A stretch of 64,000 bases of DNA. Origin: Onthophagus taurus (lineage: Eukaryota; Arthropoda; Insecta; Coleoptera; Scarabaeidae). Where the stretch lies: NCBI RefSeq assembly GCF_036711975.1, contig NC_091972.1:35593001-35657000 (forward strand), in the 5' to 3' direction. A program made the translations under genes and the position numbers. How positions within the stretch are numbered: position 1 is the first letter of the stretch; the number at the start of each line of letters is the position of its first letter. Positions 10,201 to 19,800 of this stretch are shown in pieces. Under the pieces are notes generated by a model. The model was not told the DNA's origin and ran no database searches. It was given only the letters and a program-made list of their open reading frames with translations.

Positions 10201-12226
10201 TTTAATTTGATTTGTCCGTATATTTTTACTAACATAAGTTGTAACTTTTATTTTATTTTATTGGTTTCTATGGTTACATATCGTAAATTGAACTTGAAAA
10301 ATTTTTAATTTAGGAAAAGTATAATTTTTACATAAAAATGGGAATAATTAGTTAACTTCTATAGTTAGTATATAAAGTTCGTGCGATTTAGTGGTTATAA
10401 GTTTGAAAAATCAGTAATAAATTTTTTTTTCCTCTTTGTAACTTGATCCGGGGACATACTGTATACTGTGCAATTGCGTCGCCAGAGGCCGTCTAAGACA
10501 CAACATTTTCGGTAAAACTCCCCTGTTACCTACATAGAGGTTCAAGACCTCAGGACAATATTTCATCAAGGACCTACATTTGCCCTAAACCTTTGGAGGT
10601 TTAAAGTTACAATAGAACTTATAGGTCGTGGTAACAAGTTAACAGAAAACACTCTTTGAGTATCATTTTTTGATGTATAAACTATTAGCCTGTATTATTT
10701 GGATTTCTGCGTCCATTATTCTCAATTTGTGACCGATGTAAGGAGACATGACGAAAAAGAATAGTTTTGGAAATTCCAAACATTTTAGCCGCGGTTGACA
10801 CTTTTGCATTATTATCTACAACCTCACAGCTCTTTCCAATTTGCCAACATCTATTGCAGGCCTTGTTTTACCTTGCTTACTTCTAGGAATATTTCTGGAA
10901 TGCAAAACGACAGCTATTGGGACATGGTCCGAGGTACAACGAAACTAATGTCCTGAGGTACAACATCCTATAAGGAAAATGGTTATATTGCTGCAGTTTC
11001 CTTTGGGGTTAATTTAAAAACATGATTTTAGGTTTAAACTTATTGAACAACGCAGTGATCTTATCTGTATAATACGGAATTTGCACAGCTATAAATCTGT
11101 ATAAACTATTTTTAATTAACCACAACTAAGAAAAATTACTTTTTCACATCAGAAAATGTAAACACATGTTATATGAACAACATACACTTCTCAAAACAAA
11201 CTGTAAACTGTATCATAAAAGCGGAACTATAATTTGTGAAAATGGTTGAATTTGCAGGGTTAGGTACATTAGGGACATTAGGTACAACACTTTCCCCTAA
11301 GTGGATTGTACCTTGAAATAACCTATACCTTGAAATAAGTGAATTTTTTTTGGAACAGTTTTCTAGAGTATAAATTTTTTTCATGTTATTTACAACTATT
11401 TTGCAAAATGTTTCAAAAACTAGCAGCAATGAAGAAGTTCAAGAAAGCCATGTATAGTAATAATAATCAAATAATAAGCAAAGCACAGAAAATTGGTTAA
11501 AATTATTAAAGTCTCTTGTTAATAATCAAAGAGAAATTCTGCACATCATTTAGCAAGTTCTAATTAGTACAAAGTTACTATTTTTCTTTAAGAAAAAGTA
11601 ATAATACATTTAAAACATGGTATTTTATAGTAAATGAAGAACATTGCTATAGAAAACACCATAATATGGGGTTCCACACAATCAGAGCTCTCTCTCACTG
11701 TTATAATCAGAAGGTTGGAGAAGCAATTTATCTCCACTATAATAATATTGAACCAGATGAATATAAAGGTCAGTTGAACCTAGAAAATTTTACGAAATAA
11801 TTAATAATTAGTTATTAATAAGTTACTTACATATATATATTGCAACCTTTTTACCAACTTATCCCTTCAAACTTGTTTCTTGAGATTATTTCAACCTGAC
11901 ATTCAAAATATCAAAATAATTTTAATAAACTCAGAAGAACACCAACAAGTTTCTAGTTTTATTTCTAATCTTCCAAGAACTTTCAAAGTTATTTAAAAAC
12001 AAATATATATAAAAGAATTCGGAAGTTATATTGGGTATTATATTAAATTTCAACTTCAAAACAACAAATAAACAATAATGCACTTTTATGTTTATAAGAT
12101 AAATATGCTAATAATCGAATAATAAGACTAAACCAAATAATTCTTACATATTTCCTCTGCGATAGCCTCTATTTGTAAATCGTCGGTTAGGAGTTCTCCC
12201 TCGTTTCCCTCTATCATAATCCATAA
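1267..12226 (-). CDS. Large disordered Lys/Ser-rich protein, possibly ZNF106-like (3' incomplete)
   Basis: Two exons are supported: 12148-12226 (ATG at 12224, Arg/Gly-rich start MDYDRGKRGRTP) and the very long 1267-4540. They join in phase (AT|G) with a donor at 12147 and an acceptor at 4541. Together they encode 1117 residues, and a clean donor (AAAG|GTGAGT) at 1266 sends the frame onward. The protein is mostly disordered and Lys/Ser/Glu-rich. It has a short conserved-looking block (SSSGYDIAIQQIQKQKQLEL), a helical block (AQLRLMQQIDEEIRELLIKK), a hexapeptide repeat, and ends LEFKGLTGSIFSLK, which resembles the first strand of a WD40 repeat. This order (RG-rich start, disordered middle, helical segment, then WD40) recalls ZNF106, an RNA-associated nuclear protein. 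The ZNF106 link is inference, and neither the C2H2 fingers nor the WD40 exons were found in the window. The 7.6-kb intron is full of transposon debris. Confidence 0.6.
2101..2406 (-). repeat. In-frame 18-bp minisatellite coding KGDHSI-type hexapeptides
   Basis: Seventeen tandem 18-bp units (306 bp exactly) inside the long exon encode degenerate hexapeptides of the form K-G/S-D/E-H/N/Y-x-x, most often KGDHSI or KGDHLI. The central units are nearly identical and the flanking ones are diverged, the usual pattern of slippage or unequal exchange. Each unit carries a TGATCA palindrome. The length is a multiple of three, so unit-number changes would keep the frame. Confidence 0.9.
4691..4906. mobile_element. 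Fold-back element, copy 1
   Basis: Two arms (4747-4820 and 4833-4905) are near-perfect reverse complements around a short centre with GTCGAC. They share GATCTCACCTGGCATCTTCAG and a TTGGTTCCCTTTGGAAAGG-like stretch. A second, longer copy of the same family is at 29868-30163. It lies in the large intron of the ZNF106-like gene. No coding capacity. Confidence 0.75.
4907..5739. other. Intronic stretch, nothing recognisable
   Basis: AT-rich sequence without a supported gene or clear repeat structure, inside the large intron of the minus-strand gene. Confidence 0.4.
5740..7300 (+). mobile_element. Decayed LINE ORF2 (reverse transcriptase), split by a MITE
   Basis: With frameshifts, the plus strand reads as a non-LTR reverse transcriptase. 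About 5940-6110 contains the RT block resembling NYRGVSLLSSIPKLFIKII, followed by EEQQGF. After the MITE at 6246-6742 the reading resumes with an RT-like stretch, and a YADDV catalytic box is readable near 6925-6950. Later text resembles the C-terminal part of LINE ORF2. It has multiple stops and frameshifts and is not functional. Confidence 0.7.
6246..6742. mobile_element. MITE, GGGCCGGTTGTA family, copy 1
   Basis: The ends are complementary (AGGGCCGGTTGTA at the left, TACAACCGGCCCT at the right) and enclose about 500 bp rich in GCCGATAA motifs. Flanks are TTA/TTT, compatible with a decayed 3-bp target duplication as in PIF/Harbinger. It is inserted in a LINE reverse-transcriptase remnant. 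A second, inverted copy is at 55520-55894. Confidence 0.8.
7301..8280. other. Intronic stretch, nothing recognisable
   Basis: AT-rich, with no supported coding sequence. A 107-codon open frame at 7955-8278 has low-complexity composition and no recognisable domain, so it is not called. Confidence 0.4.
8281..8402 (+). repeat. Dispersed direct repeat, copy 1 (with 11335-11447)
   Basis: About 115 bp including AATGTTTCAAAAACTAGCAG and the following AATGAAGAAGTTCAAGAAAG is found again, same strand, at 11335-11447 with few differences. Copy 1 carries a small insertion (GACTTAC). This suggests two fragments of one repeat family or a local duplication. Copy 1 runs directly into a CAGGGTGGGCC motif that looks like a transposon end. 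Confidence 0.65.
8785..8970 (+). mobile_element. Possible Tc1/mariner-type transposase C-terminal fragment
   Basis: With a frameshift the plus strand reads a short protein fragment (about 8820-8970) containing DVIYKQPIHSRQQVEAAV and then VFATLMPNQL. This resembles the region after the last catalytic acidic residue of mariner-like transposases. The upstream part (8480-8780) is too decayed to assign. Low confidence. Confidence 0.3.
9885..10105 (+). mobile_element. Transposase C-terminal fragment (mariner-like)
   Basis: The open frame ending at 10105 contains VYSEPLQDDAELLKLRIIKA, then SLPLAEIRTSYKEFRIRLQMCAELGGNLFE in shorter overlapping pieces. This matches the typical end of insect mariner-like transposases: the pattern is V-Y-x-x-P, a helix, then RLxxCxExxGxxFE. 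The catalytic part upstream is not intact. Confidence 0.5.
10445..10640 (+). mobile_element. LINE 3' end fragment (same family as 30190-31230)
   Basis: About 190 bp containing TGCAATTGCGTCGCCAGAGG and the later stretch CCTACATTTGCCCTAAACC is homologous, in opposite orientation, to 30240-30390 at the 3' end of a LINE with an RNase H domain. It is therefore a truncated 3' end of that family. 5' truncation is typical of LINE insertion. Confidence 0.65.
10690..10900 (-). mobile_element. Possible pogo-like transposase N-terminal fragment
   Basis: On the minus strand, with frameshifts, the reading resembles the first helix-turn-helix of pogo/Tigger transposases: IPRSKQGKTRPAID followed by a helix and KVSTAAKMFGISKTIL. 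Short and decayed. Confidence 0.35.
10901..12147. other. Intronic stretch, mostly unassigned
   Basis: AT-rich intron of the minus-strand gene. Apart from the repeat copy at 11335-11447, nothing recognisable. Confidence 0.4.
11335..11447 (+). repeat. Dispersed direct repeat, copy 2 (with 8281-8402)
   Basis: Second copy of the roughly 115-bp repeat, same orientation, sharing ATGTTTCAAAAACTAGCAGC and the flanking TCATGTTATTTACAACTATTTTG block. Confidence 0.65.
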
Positions 12227-12369
12227 CTGTACAATCCCAATGGTTAATAAAAACGGATTAACTATTAACAGCGTTGCTTTTTCACTAAATAGAGCTTCAT
12301 TTTCAACTGGCGTTCTAAATATACGATACCATCGCAAAAACTCCTTGCTAAGAGTTTTTCGCGAGTCCA

Positions 12370-12628
12370 TACATGAACTGAATGTGCATCGTCGTGGCGT
12401 TCACCAAGGAATTCGGCAGCTCTGCCCCTTTTTGTTGATTATACACTTCGTTATACCACTCGATCGTATTGTTTTGGTTATTTCCCCGATTACTCTGCTA
12501 GTGTTTATCCGCATTTCACGGAATATTATAAAAAAATATTAATAAACATCACGCACGGAACGTTACTTACGTGAAGTTTGGGTTGCCTATGCGATCGGTT
12601 AATTTGTATTGTTTCTAAACTGTCTAAT
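12370..12628 (-). other. Likely 5' exons of the ZNF106-like gene (12562-12628 and about 12370-12504)
   Basis: On the minus strand, 12562-12628 is bounded by an acceptor (ATATTAG) and a perfect donor (CAC|GTAAGT). About 12504-12370 follows an acceptor (ACACTAG) and keeps an open frame (QSNRGNNQNNTIEWYNEVYN) in phase 0 with the first. They sit directly upstream of the exon that carries the ATG at 12224. I could not find an in-phase junction that makes the whole chain coding. They may therefore be untranslated exons or alternative coding exons, and the true start codon is uncertain. Confidence 0.4.
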
Positions 12629-13204
12629 ATAAATATAAAAATATTTTTAAATAATATTTTCTAAATTTAAATTTATTTAAGTGTATATTTTATATAGTTT
12701 ATCTCGATTACAGAAAAAATTATAAAAGTTATTAATAAACACACTAAAAGAGGTGGTGTTTAAGCGCAAATAAGGTTGCCTATTAAGACTGGGTGAACAT
12801 AAAAATAAATTTAATTTTTTACATTTCTAATTATAAATTAATTCTAAAAATAGCTTTATTAGTATAACAAACAAATTTAAAAATGAATTAAAAGATTAAT
12901 AAATTTAATATTGAAAATCCCCGCCGTTTCGTTACTAAGGAGGTGGTTACGTAACTATCCGGCGCTACCAACTTCACTCAGCTGTCAAAATTCACCATCA
13001 GTTCTCCTGAGTGAAAATCAATAAAATTATTAAAATTTGAAAAGGTAAAAAAACTCAAATAATTAATATCTTATTAATTGATACAAAATAGATCTTAATA
13101 TTAATCGTAACCTTTCTTATTTATTTCGTGCGATGATTTACTTTATAATAAATGTTCTAAATTCATTACATAACCTAACCTAAAAATTTTCCTTTTTCAT
13201 TTAG
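12629..13204. promoter_or_regulatory. Head-to-head intergenic region, likely shared promoter
   Basis: This region separates the minus-strand ZNF106-like gene from the plus-strand coupling factor 6 gene. About 12918-13020 is less AT-rich than its surroundings (CCCCGCCGTTTCG, GGTTACGTAACTATCCGGCG). A likely 5' UTR donor for coupling factor 6 (AAAAG|GTAAAAA) is near 13043, and the coding exon begins right after an acceptor at 13204. Bidirectional transcription is inferred from gene layout only. Confidence 0.45.
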
Positions 13205-13584
13205 ATGCTCTACAACCAGGTTTTAACCGGTGTAAAACACCACGTTAAAGGTGCCATCTGTCAGAGGAACATTGGCATTTTGGCCCCTTGCTTACAAAAA
13301 GCGACAGACCCAATTCAACAATTATTTGTTGATAAACTCAGGGAGTACAACCAAAAAAGTGGAGGGTATGTTGTTTCTATAAGTTTGTACCATTATTTAA
13401 TTGTATTTCTTTGTTTAGTGGTAAAAATCTAGTGGAGCCTAGCCCGGCTATTGAAAAAGAACTTAAATCTGAATTAGAAAAGGCTTCAAAACAATACGGA
13501 GGTGGTCCAGGCGTTGATATGACCAAATTCCCTACATTTACTTTTAAAGAACCAGTTATTGATCCAATTAATTTAGAAAAATAA
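13205..13584 (+). CDS. ATPsynCF6: ATP synthase-coupling factor 6, mitochondrial
   Basis: Peripheral-stalk subunit F6 of mitochondrial F1Fo ATP synthase, on the matrix side of the inner membrane. It helps to couple F1 to Fo. Exons are 13205-13365 and 13419-13584, joined GG|T, giving 108 residues, the usual size. The N-terminal 25-30 residues are basic and lack acids, as expected of a mitochondrial presequence. They are followed by the family signature KATDPIQQLFVDKLREYNQK, the short linker KSGGGKNLVEPSP, and the C-terminal FPTFTFKEPVIDPI. ATG directly follows a splice acceptor, so there is at least one 5' UTR exon. It is head-to-head with the ZNF106-like gene and converges with the KIF4 gene, 265 bp from its stop codon. 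Gene name is by homology to the fly and vertebrate family. Confidence 0.95.
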
Positions 13585-13651
13585 TTTCTTAAAAAAATGT
13601 AATGTTAAAAACGCGAAAATTTGTTAGATTCTTCTGCTGAAGACCAGTTAA

Positions 13652-13690
13652 AATAAATTAAAACATCATTCATAATGCAATTTCTTTATT
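13652..13690. promoter_or_regulatory. Opposed poly(A) signals of CF6 and KIF4
   Basis: AATAAA at 13652-13657 on the plus strand serves the coupling factor 6 gene. AATAAA on the minus strand (TTTATT at 13685-13690) serves the kinesin gene. With cleavage 10-30 bases downstream of each, the two convergent transcripts would end in or overlap the same few dozen bases. Confidence 0.6.
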
Positions 13691-13849
13691 ATAACCATTC
13701 TTGCTATTTAAAAAAATATATTGCTAAGTACATCTTTTAATTAATATCAATATACTATAAAATTATCACATCTATTCACAAAATAATATAAATACACTAA
13801 AACGTTAATACACTTTTAAAGTTAAAAATTCTTAAATTAAAATATTCTT

Positions 13850-16800
13850 TTATAATCTTAATGTCTCTTGTTTAGCTCTTTTCTTACGTTTTATCCTGCT
13901 TAAACTTTCATCCACGTTTAATCTTAAAAAAAAATAAAGCAGTCAAACTTTAAACTCAATTGAAAACTTTAAATACATACTTGGGAGGTTGTACCAAAAA
14001 ATCATCGTCATCGTCGTCCTCTTGCATGGTTTGTTCGGTTGATCCCTAATAATAATAAAACAAATTAATACATATTTTTGAAGATAATCGATACTATCTT
14101 ACATTTTGATTGATATTGTTGTGTCTATATGTACATTTTTCAACACGACATTTACAACGTTCATCACAAACTCTTCCAGTTTTTCTACATCCGCAGTTTC
14201 TACTTGAACAATTCGTTTTGCAAGAACAACCACCTTCTGATGTTCTTTTAGGTCTCTCCAGAACTTCTAAAACACATAAATAATTTTAAAAATAATTCAA
14301 TTATATAATAAAGAAATGTAGTGGTGAAAAACAAGACTCTAGGAGAAGATAACATCGCTGCTGAGGTCCTAAAAATTAGTAGAAAAGCAACAGTAAGAAG
14401 ATTACATGAACTGATAACAAGTTGCTGGAAAGAAGAAAGGACTCTTAATGTAAGGCACAAAGCATTATCAAACATAATACACGAAGGAATAAAAACGCGA
14501 AGACAATACTAGGAGAACACCTCCAATAGATTACATTTTCCTAGCTAGGCAGCTTTTAGAGAAATGCTGTGACCATAGCATAGATGTACACAACTTAGTC
14601 CTTGATAGCATTGACAGGAATAAACTTGAGGGGAGATGCAATACCCAAAAAACTTGTGGAATGGTGATGGCTACAATGGACAACTTCACAGCAAAAGTAC
14701 TGATAGATGCCAAATCCGAATTGTTCAAAATAAAATCGGGAGTGAGGCAAGGAGATGTGTTGGCACTAACATTCAACTTGGCACTGGACTCAGAAAGCAC
14801 TCTTGGTGACCTTGACAGAGGAGCAAGTTTATTAATGACATACTGATTATGAGTCATGTCAGGGGAAAATCAAGTGTTCTGAAACAGATGGGACGCTTGA
14901 TAAACGAAACAAAAATGTATGAAGGTGTCAATGGACGAAAGTAAGAAATGTTCTAACAACTACAGCTTTCAGGGTGTCAAGAACTTCAAGTACCTAGGTG
15001 CTATATTTGCCTCCTGAAACACGATTATGAATGCAATAAATGAAAGAATACAAGTTGCAAATAGATGCTATGGACACTTAAAATTATTTCATTTAAATTT
15101 ACTTTCACGCACTGTAGAGATGAACATGTATAGGGTGGGCAAATTTGGGTGTTGTTATAGGCTATCTCAGAAACTATAAGAGATACGAAAAAAGTGCCTT
15201 CTATAATTAAAATTTTGAATGTTAATCTTTAATATTTTAGAATTAAAAAATAACGTTTATTTTCCCCAAACACATCATGCGTGCAATACATCATTGGAAA
15301 GCTAAAAATATGCTCTTTACAGTAACACCATAATCTACTATAGTTTGTATTTAAAAAAATACAACTTTGTGTTGTATCTTAAAAAGCATAAAATATTTTT
15401 AAAATTTTTCAACGGCAGTATATTCTACTTAAAAAAGTGTCTTAAGAACGTATCAACCCCATTTCAGTAATTACAAAAATAAATGAAATATGAGCATTTT
15501 TTAAAATCACGAAAATTTGACTTTTTGGCTATACCTTAAAACAAAAGAAGATAGAAGTTTGGTGTTTGCGGGATTGGGTTAGTCTCGAAAAAAGAGACCG
15601 GGACATGGCACCTACCTTTTTCGTATCTCTTATAGTTTCTGAGATAGCCTATAAAAACACCCAAATTTGCCCACCCTGTACAAAGTACTAATACAGTGGC
15701 GGCTTTATGGACGCCAAGATCAAGGGACATTCGCAAATCTATTAAGTATAACGTAAAGATAAACATAAAGCAACAATTAATGCAATACTGTGATATTTCT
15801 TTTTGAAATACTCCCATTTTTTTGCTGTTTTCTTCTGTAGTTTAGTTAAGTTGCAATCTATCCAAGTTTTAATCAGTTATTTGAAGCTAAAATTAGATTA
15901 AAAACTGGATCAACTATAGACAAAGAAACACAATAATTAATTTCTAAGGAAAGATTACGATGGAAAAATGTGGTCCAACGACTGAGCAGATTGCATTATA
16001 TTTAGCTGAAAATAATCTGGCTTTCAGAGAATCTTTTAATAAATTATTTATCTCAAATAATGGGAAATTTCTAGGGCTCGTACAATTATTGGCAAGGTGT
16101 TTGACCTTGTCATGAAAGAGCATGCCAAATTAGCAATGAAAGTTGAGTTGGCTGACCATTATTATAGAAAAATATACGAAATGAATTGAATTAAAATAGA
16201 ATGGCAACGCAAGTTAAATGCACAATATTATGCCACATAAAGATTCAAAGCATTTAGCAATCATAGCTGACATTATATTAGTTATTCCTGATATTAGCCA
16301 TAAAAAGCAACATTTTCCCTAACATTAAGGTGCACTGATATAACCGAGGATGCCGTAACGATTAAAGAATATTTCATTACATTTTTGGAAATTGATGATA
16401 CAACTGGATACACATACTGAGTTATCTCAATCTTAATATTAGCGATTGCAGAGAACATGGTTATGATAATGGCAACAGCATGAAAGGAAAAAACAAAGAG
16501 AATTACTGACCTTAATTCGTTAGCTTTCTTTGTGCCATGTGGATGTCACAATTACAATTTAGCCTTTTAATCTTTATTCAGAAACTTGCAAAAAAAATTT
16601 ACTTTATTTGCAGCATCAGTAAATAGATGGAAAATTTACACACTTAAAAAATTAAGCGATACTCGAAGTGGTTTCCTTGGTGGACCAATATGACCAACAC
16701 CCTAAAGAATATAATTTATCTGAACCGACAACCCAGGTCAGAATGTCGTGGCGCAGAAATATTAAGAGAGCCGACCCCACATAAAGTGGGAATGAGCAAA

Positions 16801-19800
16801 GAAGAAGGTTTTTCCCTGGGTTTAGCTTTTAATATGTTACAGCAAATATGTATAGTCAAGACATATGCTCATTTACCATAGAATATGTGAAAGTCAAACG
16901 TAAGATATCAAATATCCCAATCGTTGTTTTGTTCATACGCGCGCTCCATATATTCACAGCAAGAATCAATATTTGGTCACTTCTTTGTCTACTCTGTCCA
17001 CGCTAAGCTGTATTGCGCTATGCTGCTTTGTAGTGTATAGCAAGTAGTCATTGTACACATTATTTACATATTAACAAACTTTTAAATAACAATAAAGCAA
17101 AGTAAATCAAGAACAAACTGTTTGTTGTCACTTAACAGTTGTTTATACCGACAAAAGAAAATTGCCTACATTTAAAACATAAATTCCGCCTTATTATAAC
17201 ACTGGTAAGAGTCAAGGTATTTTAAGTGCAGAAATCCAATTTACAGGTTTTATATAAGTTAGGAGAAAAAAATGTTTCTTGGAAAAGGAATTCATAATAA
17301 AAATGTAGCTAAAATCAAAATTATCAAGTTGATTAACTTCATAATATAATTCTAGTTGATTTTTATCTATTGTCATTAGTCGTATTTATAAACGACTTGT
17401 TTATTAAATATCTGTTTTATCTCGACCTACCTCTATTAGCCTTTAGTTTTCTTGCTAAAGGTGTTTTATGCCAATCCGGATCATTAACGATATTATCTTC
17501 GGGTTCCTAAAATTATGAAAGCATTAATATAATTTTTTAAAAGAATTTCTTTCATTCTTACAAAGTCAGGTGTAAACAAATTGTTTTGAGTAAGAGTTTC
17601 TTTTAATTTATAAACCGCACTTTGAGGAGTTTTCTAAAACAAACCAAAAAATTTACGCAATTTTAATTTCACATCAATCTATTTGTTGTAAAATCCTTAC
17701 ATTTTCGTCTTTTTCTTGGTTAGTTTCTTGGGTTTCGTCATTGTCTTCTTTCGATACTTCACTTTTTTCGTTAATTGGGACCTTTAATGATACGTGCTTC
17801 GTTTTTGGGCGTTTTGGCTTTTCAAATGTCACATCTAAAGCTGCTGCTGCCACATTCTAAAATCAATCATTTATATTAAAAATACGTCTAAAATCGTTTA
17901 CAATTTACATATACTTTTTGAACTGTATCTTTTAACGTTTGTATTTCTATTATCAATTGAGCTTCTTTCATTTCTAACATTTGTATACTTCTCTTTTGCA
18001 TTTCTATACATTCTTTTAATTGATCATCTTTAGCTGAAAATAAGACAAAAATTATACAAATCACGATTAAGAAATTATGTCAACTTTGTGGTTTTTACTT
18101 ACATTCAATATCGCCATGACCCAAAAGCAACAACATTTTTTCTTCGTATTCTTGGATTAACTCACATTTGAACTTTTCGTTCTCTTTAATTTTACGTTCT
18201 AGTATGGCGTTTTGTTTCTTTAAATTCTCAATTTCTCGATTTTGATCTTGAACTTTACTTTCCGCTGTGAATGTACCACGTTTTATTTCTGCTACTGAAT
18301 CAAACATCATTTTCAAAGCGTGTTTTGCTTCTAACATGCTTTGGATGTTGTCAAATCGTGTTTGAGAGCGAATATCTAAAAATATTGATTATATATTATT
18401 ATGTGAGTATTATTTTTATTTTATATTAATTAAATAATATATTTTTATATATTAATGAGAGTTTGTACCGGCTTATATTTTCGATTGATTTATTGATGAG
18501 ATTACTATGGACAGGTTATAGATAAGAAGCAAAGAAAGAAAACTTATCAAGGCATATAAACATATAGTTATGTAAGAGAATTTAGCAATCTCAATGTATA
18601 TGTAACAACCCATGAACATTCTGGAACAATTAGTACATATTAGGAAATAAAGCTCAATGCCTCAAGGTATTTGGATCATGTGTATTGATAGGATTTAAGA
18701 ACCAACGTTGTCGAATGCAGCTCCCAATTCTGCTGGATATTCCTCTTAATAATTAAGTGAATTATCACGAATATCCAAATAACTTGCAATTCCCATAGAT
18801 TTGTCATCAATTCCAAGTATTTCCAAAGTAGTTTCAAGGATACCATCATAACTATCTTAGGATTTCAACAGATACCTAGAAATGTTCAAAGAATCTAACG
18901 AATATTTAACATTTTTTGGAATACTATCAAAAATAAGCAGAAATTTCTAATAATATCCATGCATTTCTAAGGGTTTTCAAAGATATCCAAAAGTACATAA
19001 GAATTATTATGAATAATAAGATATCTAACAATCCCCATAGATTTCTGTAAGAGATCCAAATATTTCCAAAGGATTTTCAAGGATACCTACATAACTATCT
19101 TAAGATTTCATATTTCACAATACAATTGTTAATCTTTTGCAAAGATGTCCAAATAAATCCAGGGATCCTAAAATGATTTCCAAAGCTTTTTGAAATATTA
19201 CCAAGAATAAGCAAAAATCTCTACCAATTCCCATAGATTTATCTAAGTAATTCCAAATATTTCCAAAGAATTTTCAACGATATCATGATTATTATCTTAG
19301 GATTTTTATGGGAACCTAGAAATTTTCAAAGATTCTTAGGGATGTCTAGGAACATTTGCAAGGATGTCCAAATAAATCCAGAGATTTTATAGGTATTAGA
19401 TCAAAGTTTTTTGAAACATTAAAGACAACCAGAAAATTTCAACAATTTCAATGAATTTTTAAATATTTTCTATTATGCCCCGAGCCTTTCGACACTTTGA
19501 CCTTGGACTTTACAAGGTTTTAAAAAATTAACAAGAGTATCCAAATATTATTGCGAATATTTAGATTTTCAAAGGACTTTCAAGGACACCATGATAATGT
19601 TTTGACCATGACATGTCTGCCGCTCGCAACATTCTTTGGTATGTCTAAACTTGCGTGCGGCAGAGTTGGGTCTTGCAAACGCCGCGTGTCACTGCTGCAC
19701 ACTAGCTATGCAAAGTTTGGACACACCCTTATGGTTTTTAAAAGACGTCTGAAATTTTCTATAAATTGCTAGATATCCATATAGAAATCCAGAAATTAGT

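Noticed and set aside
12128..12370. 80-codon minus-strand open frame starting at 12370
   Set aside because: It overlaps the exon 12148-12226 in another frame, contains the likely intron, and has no recognised domain. The splice model explains the region better.
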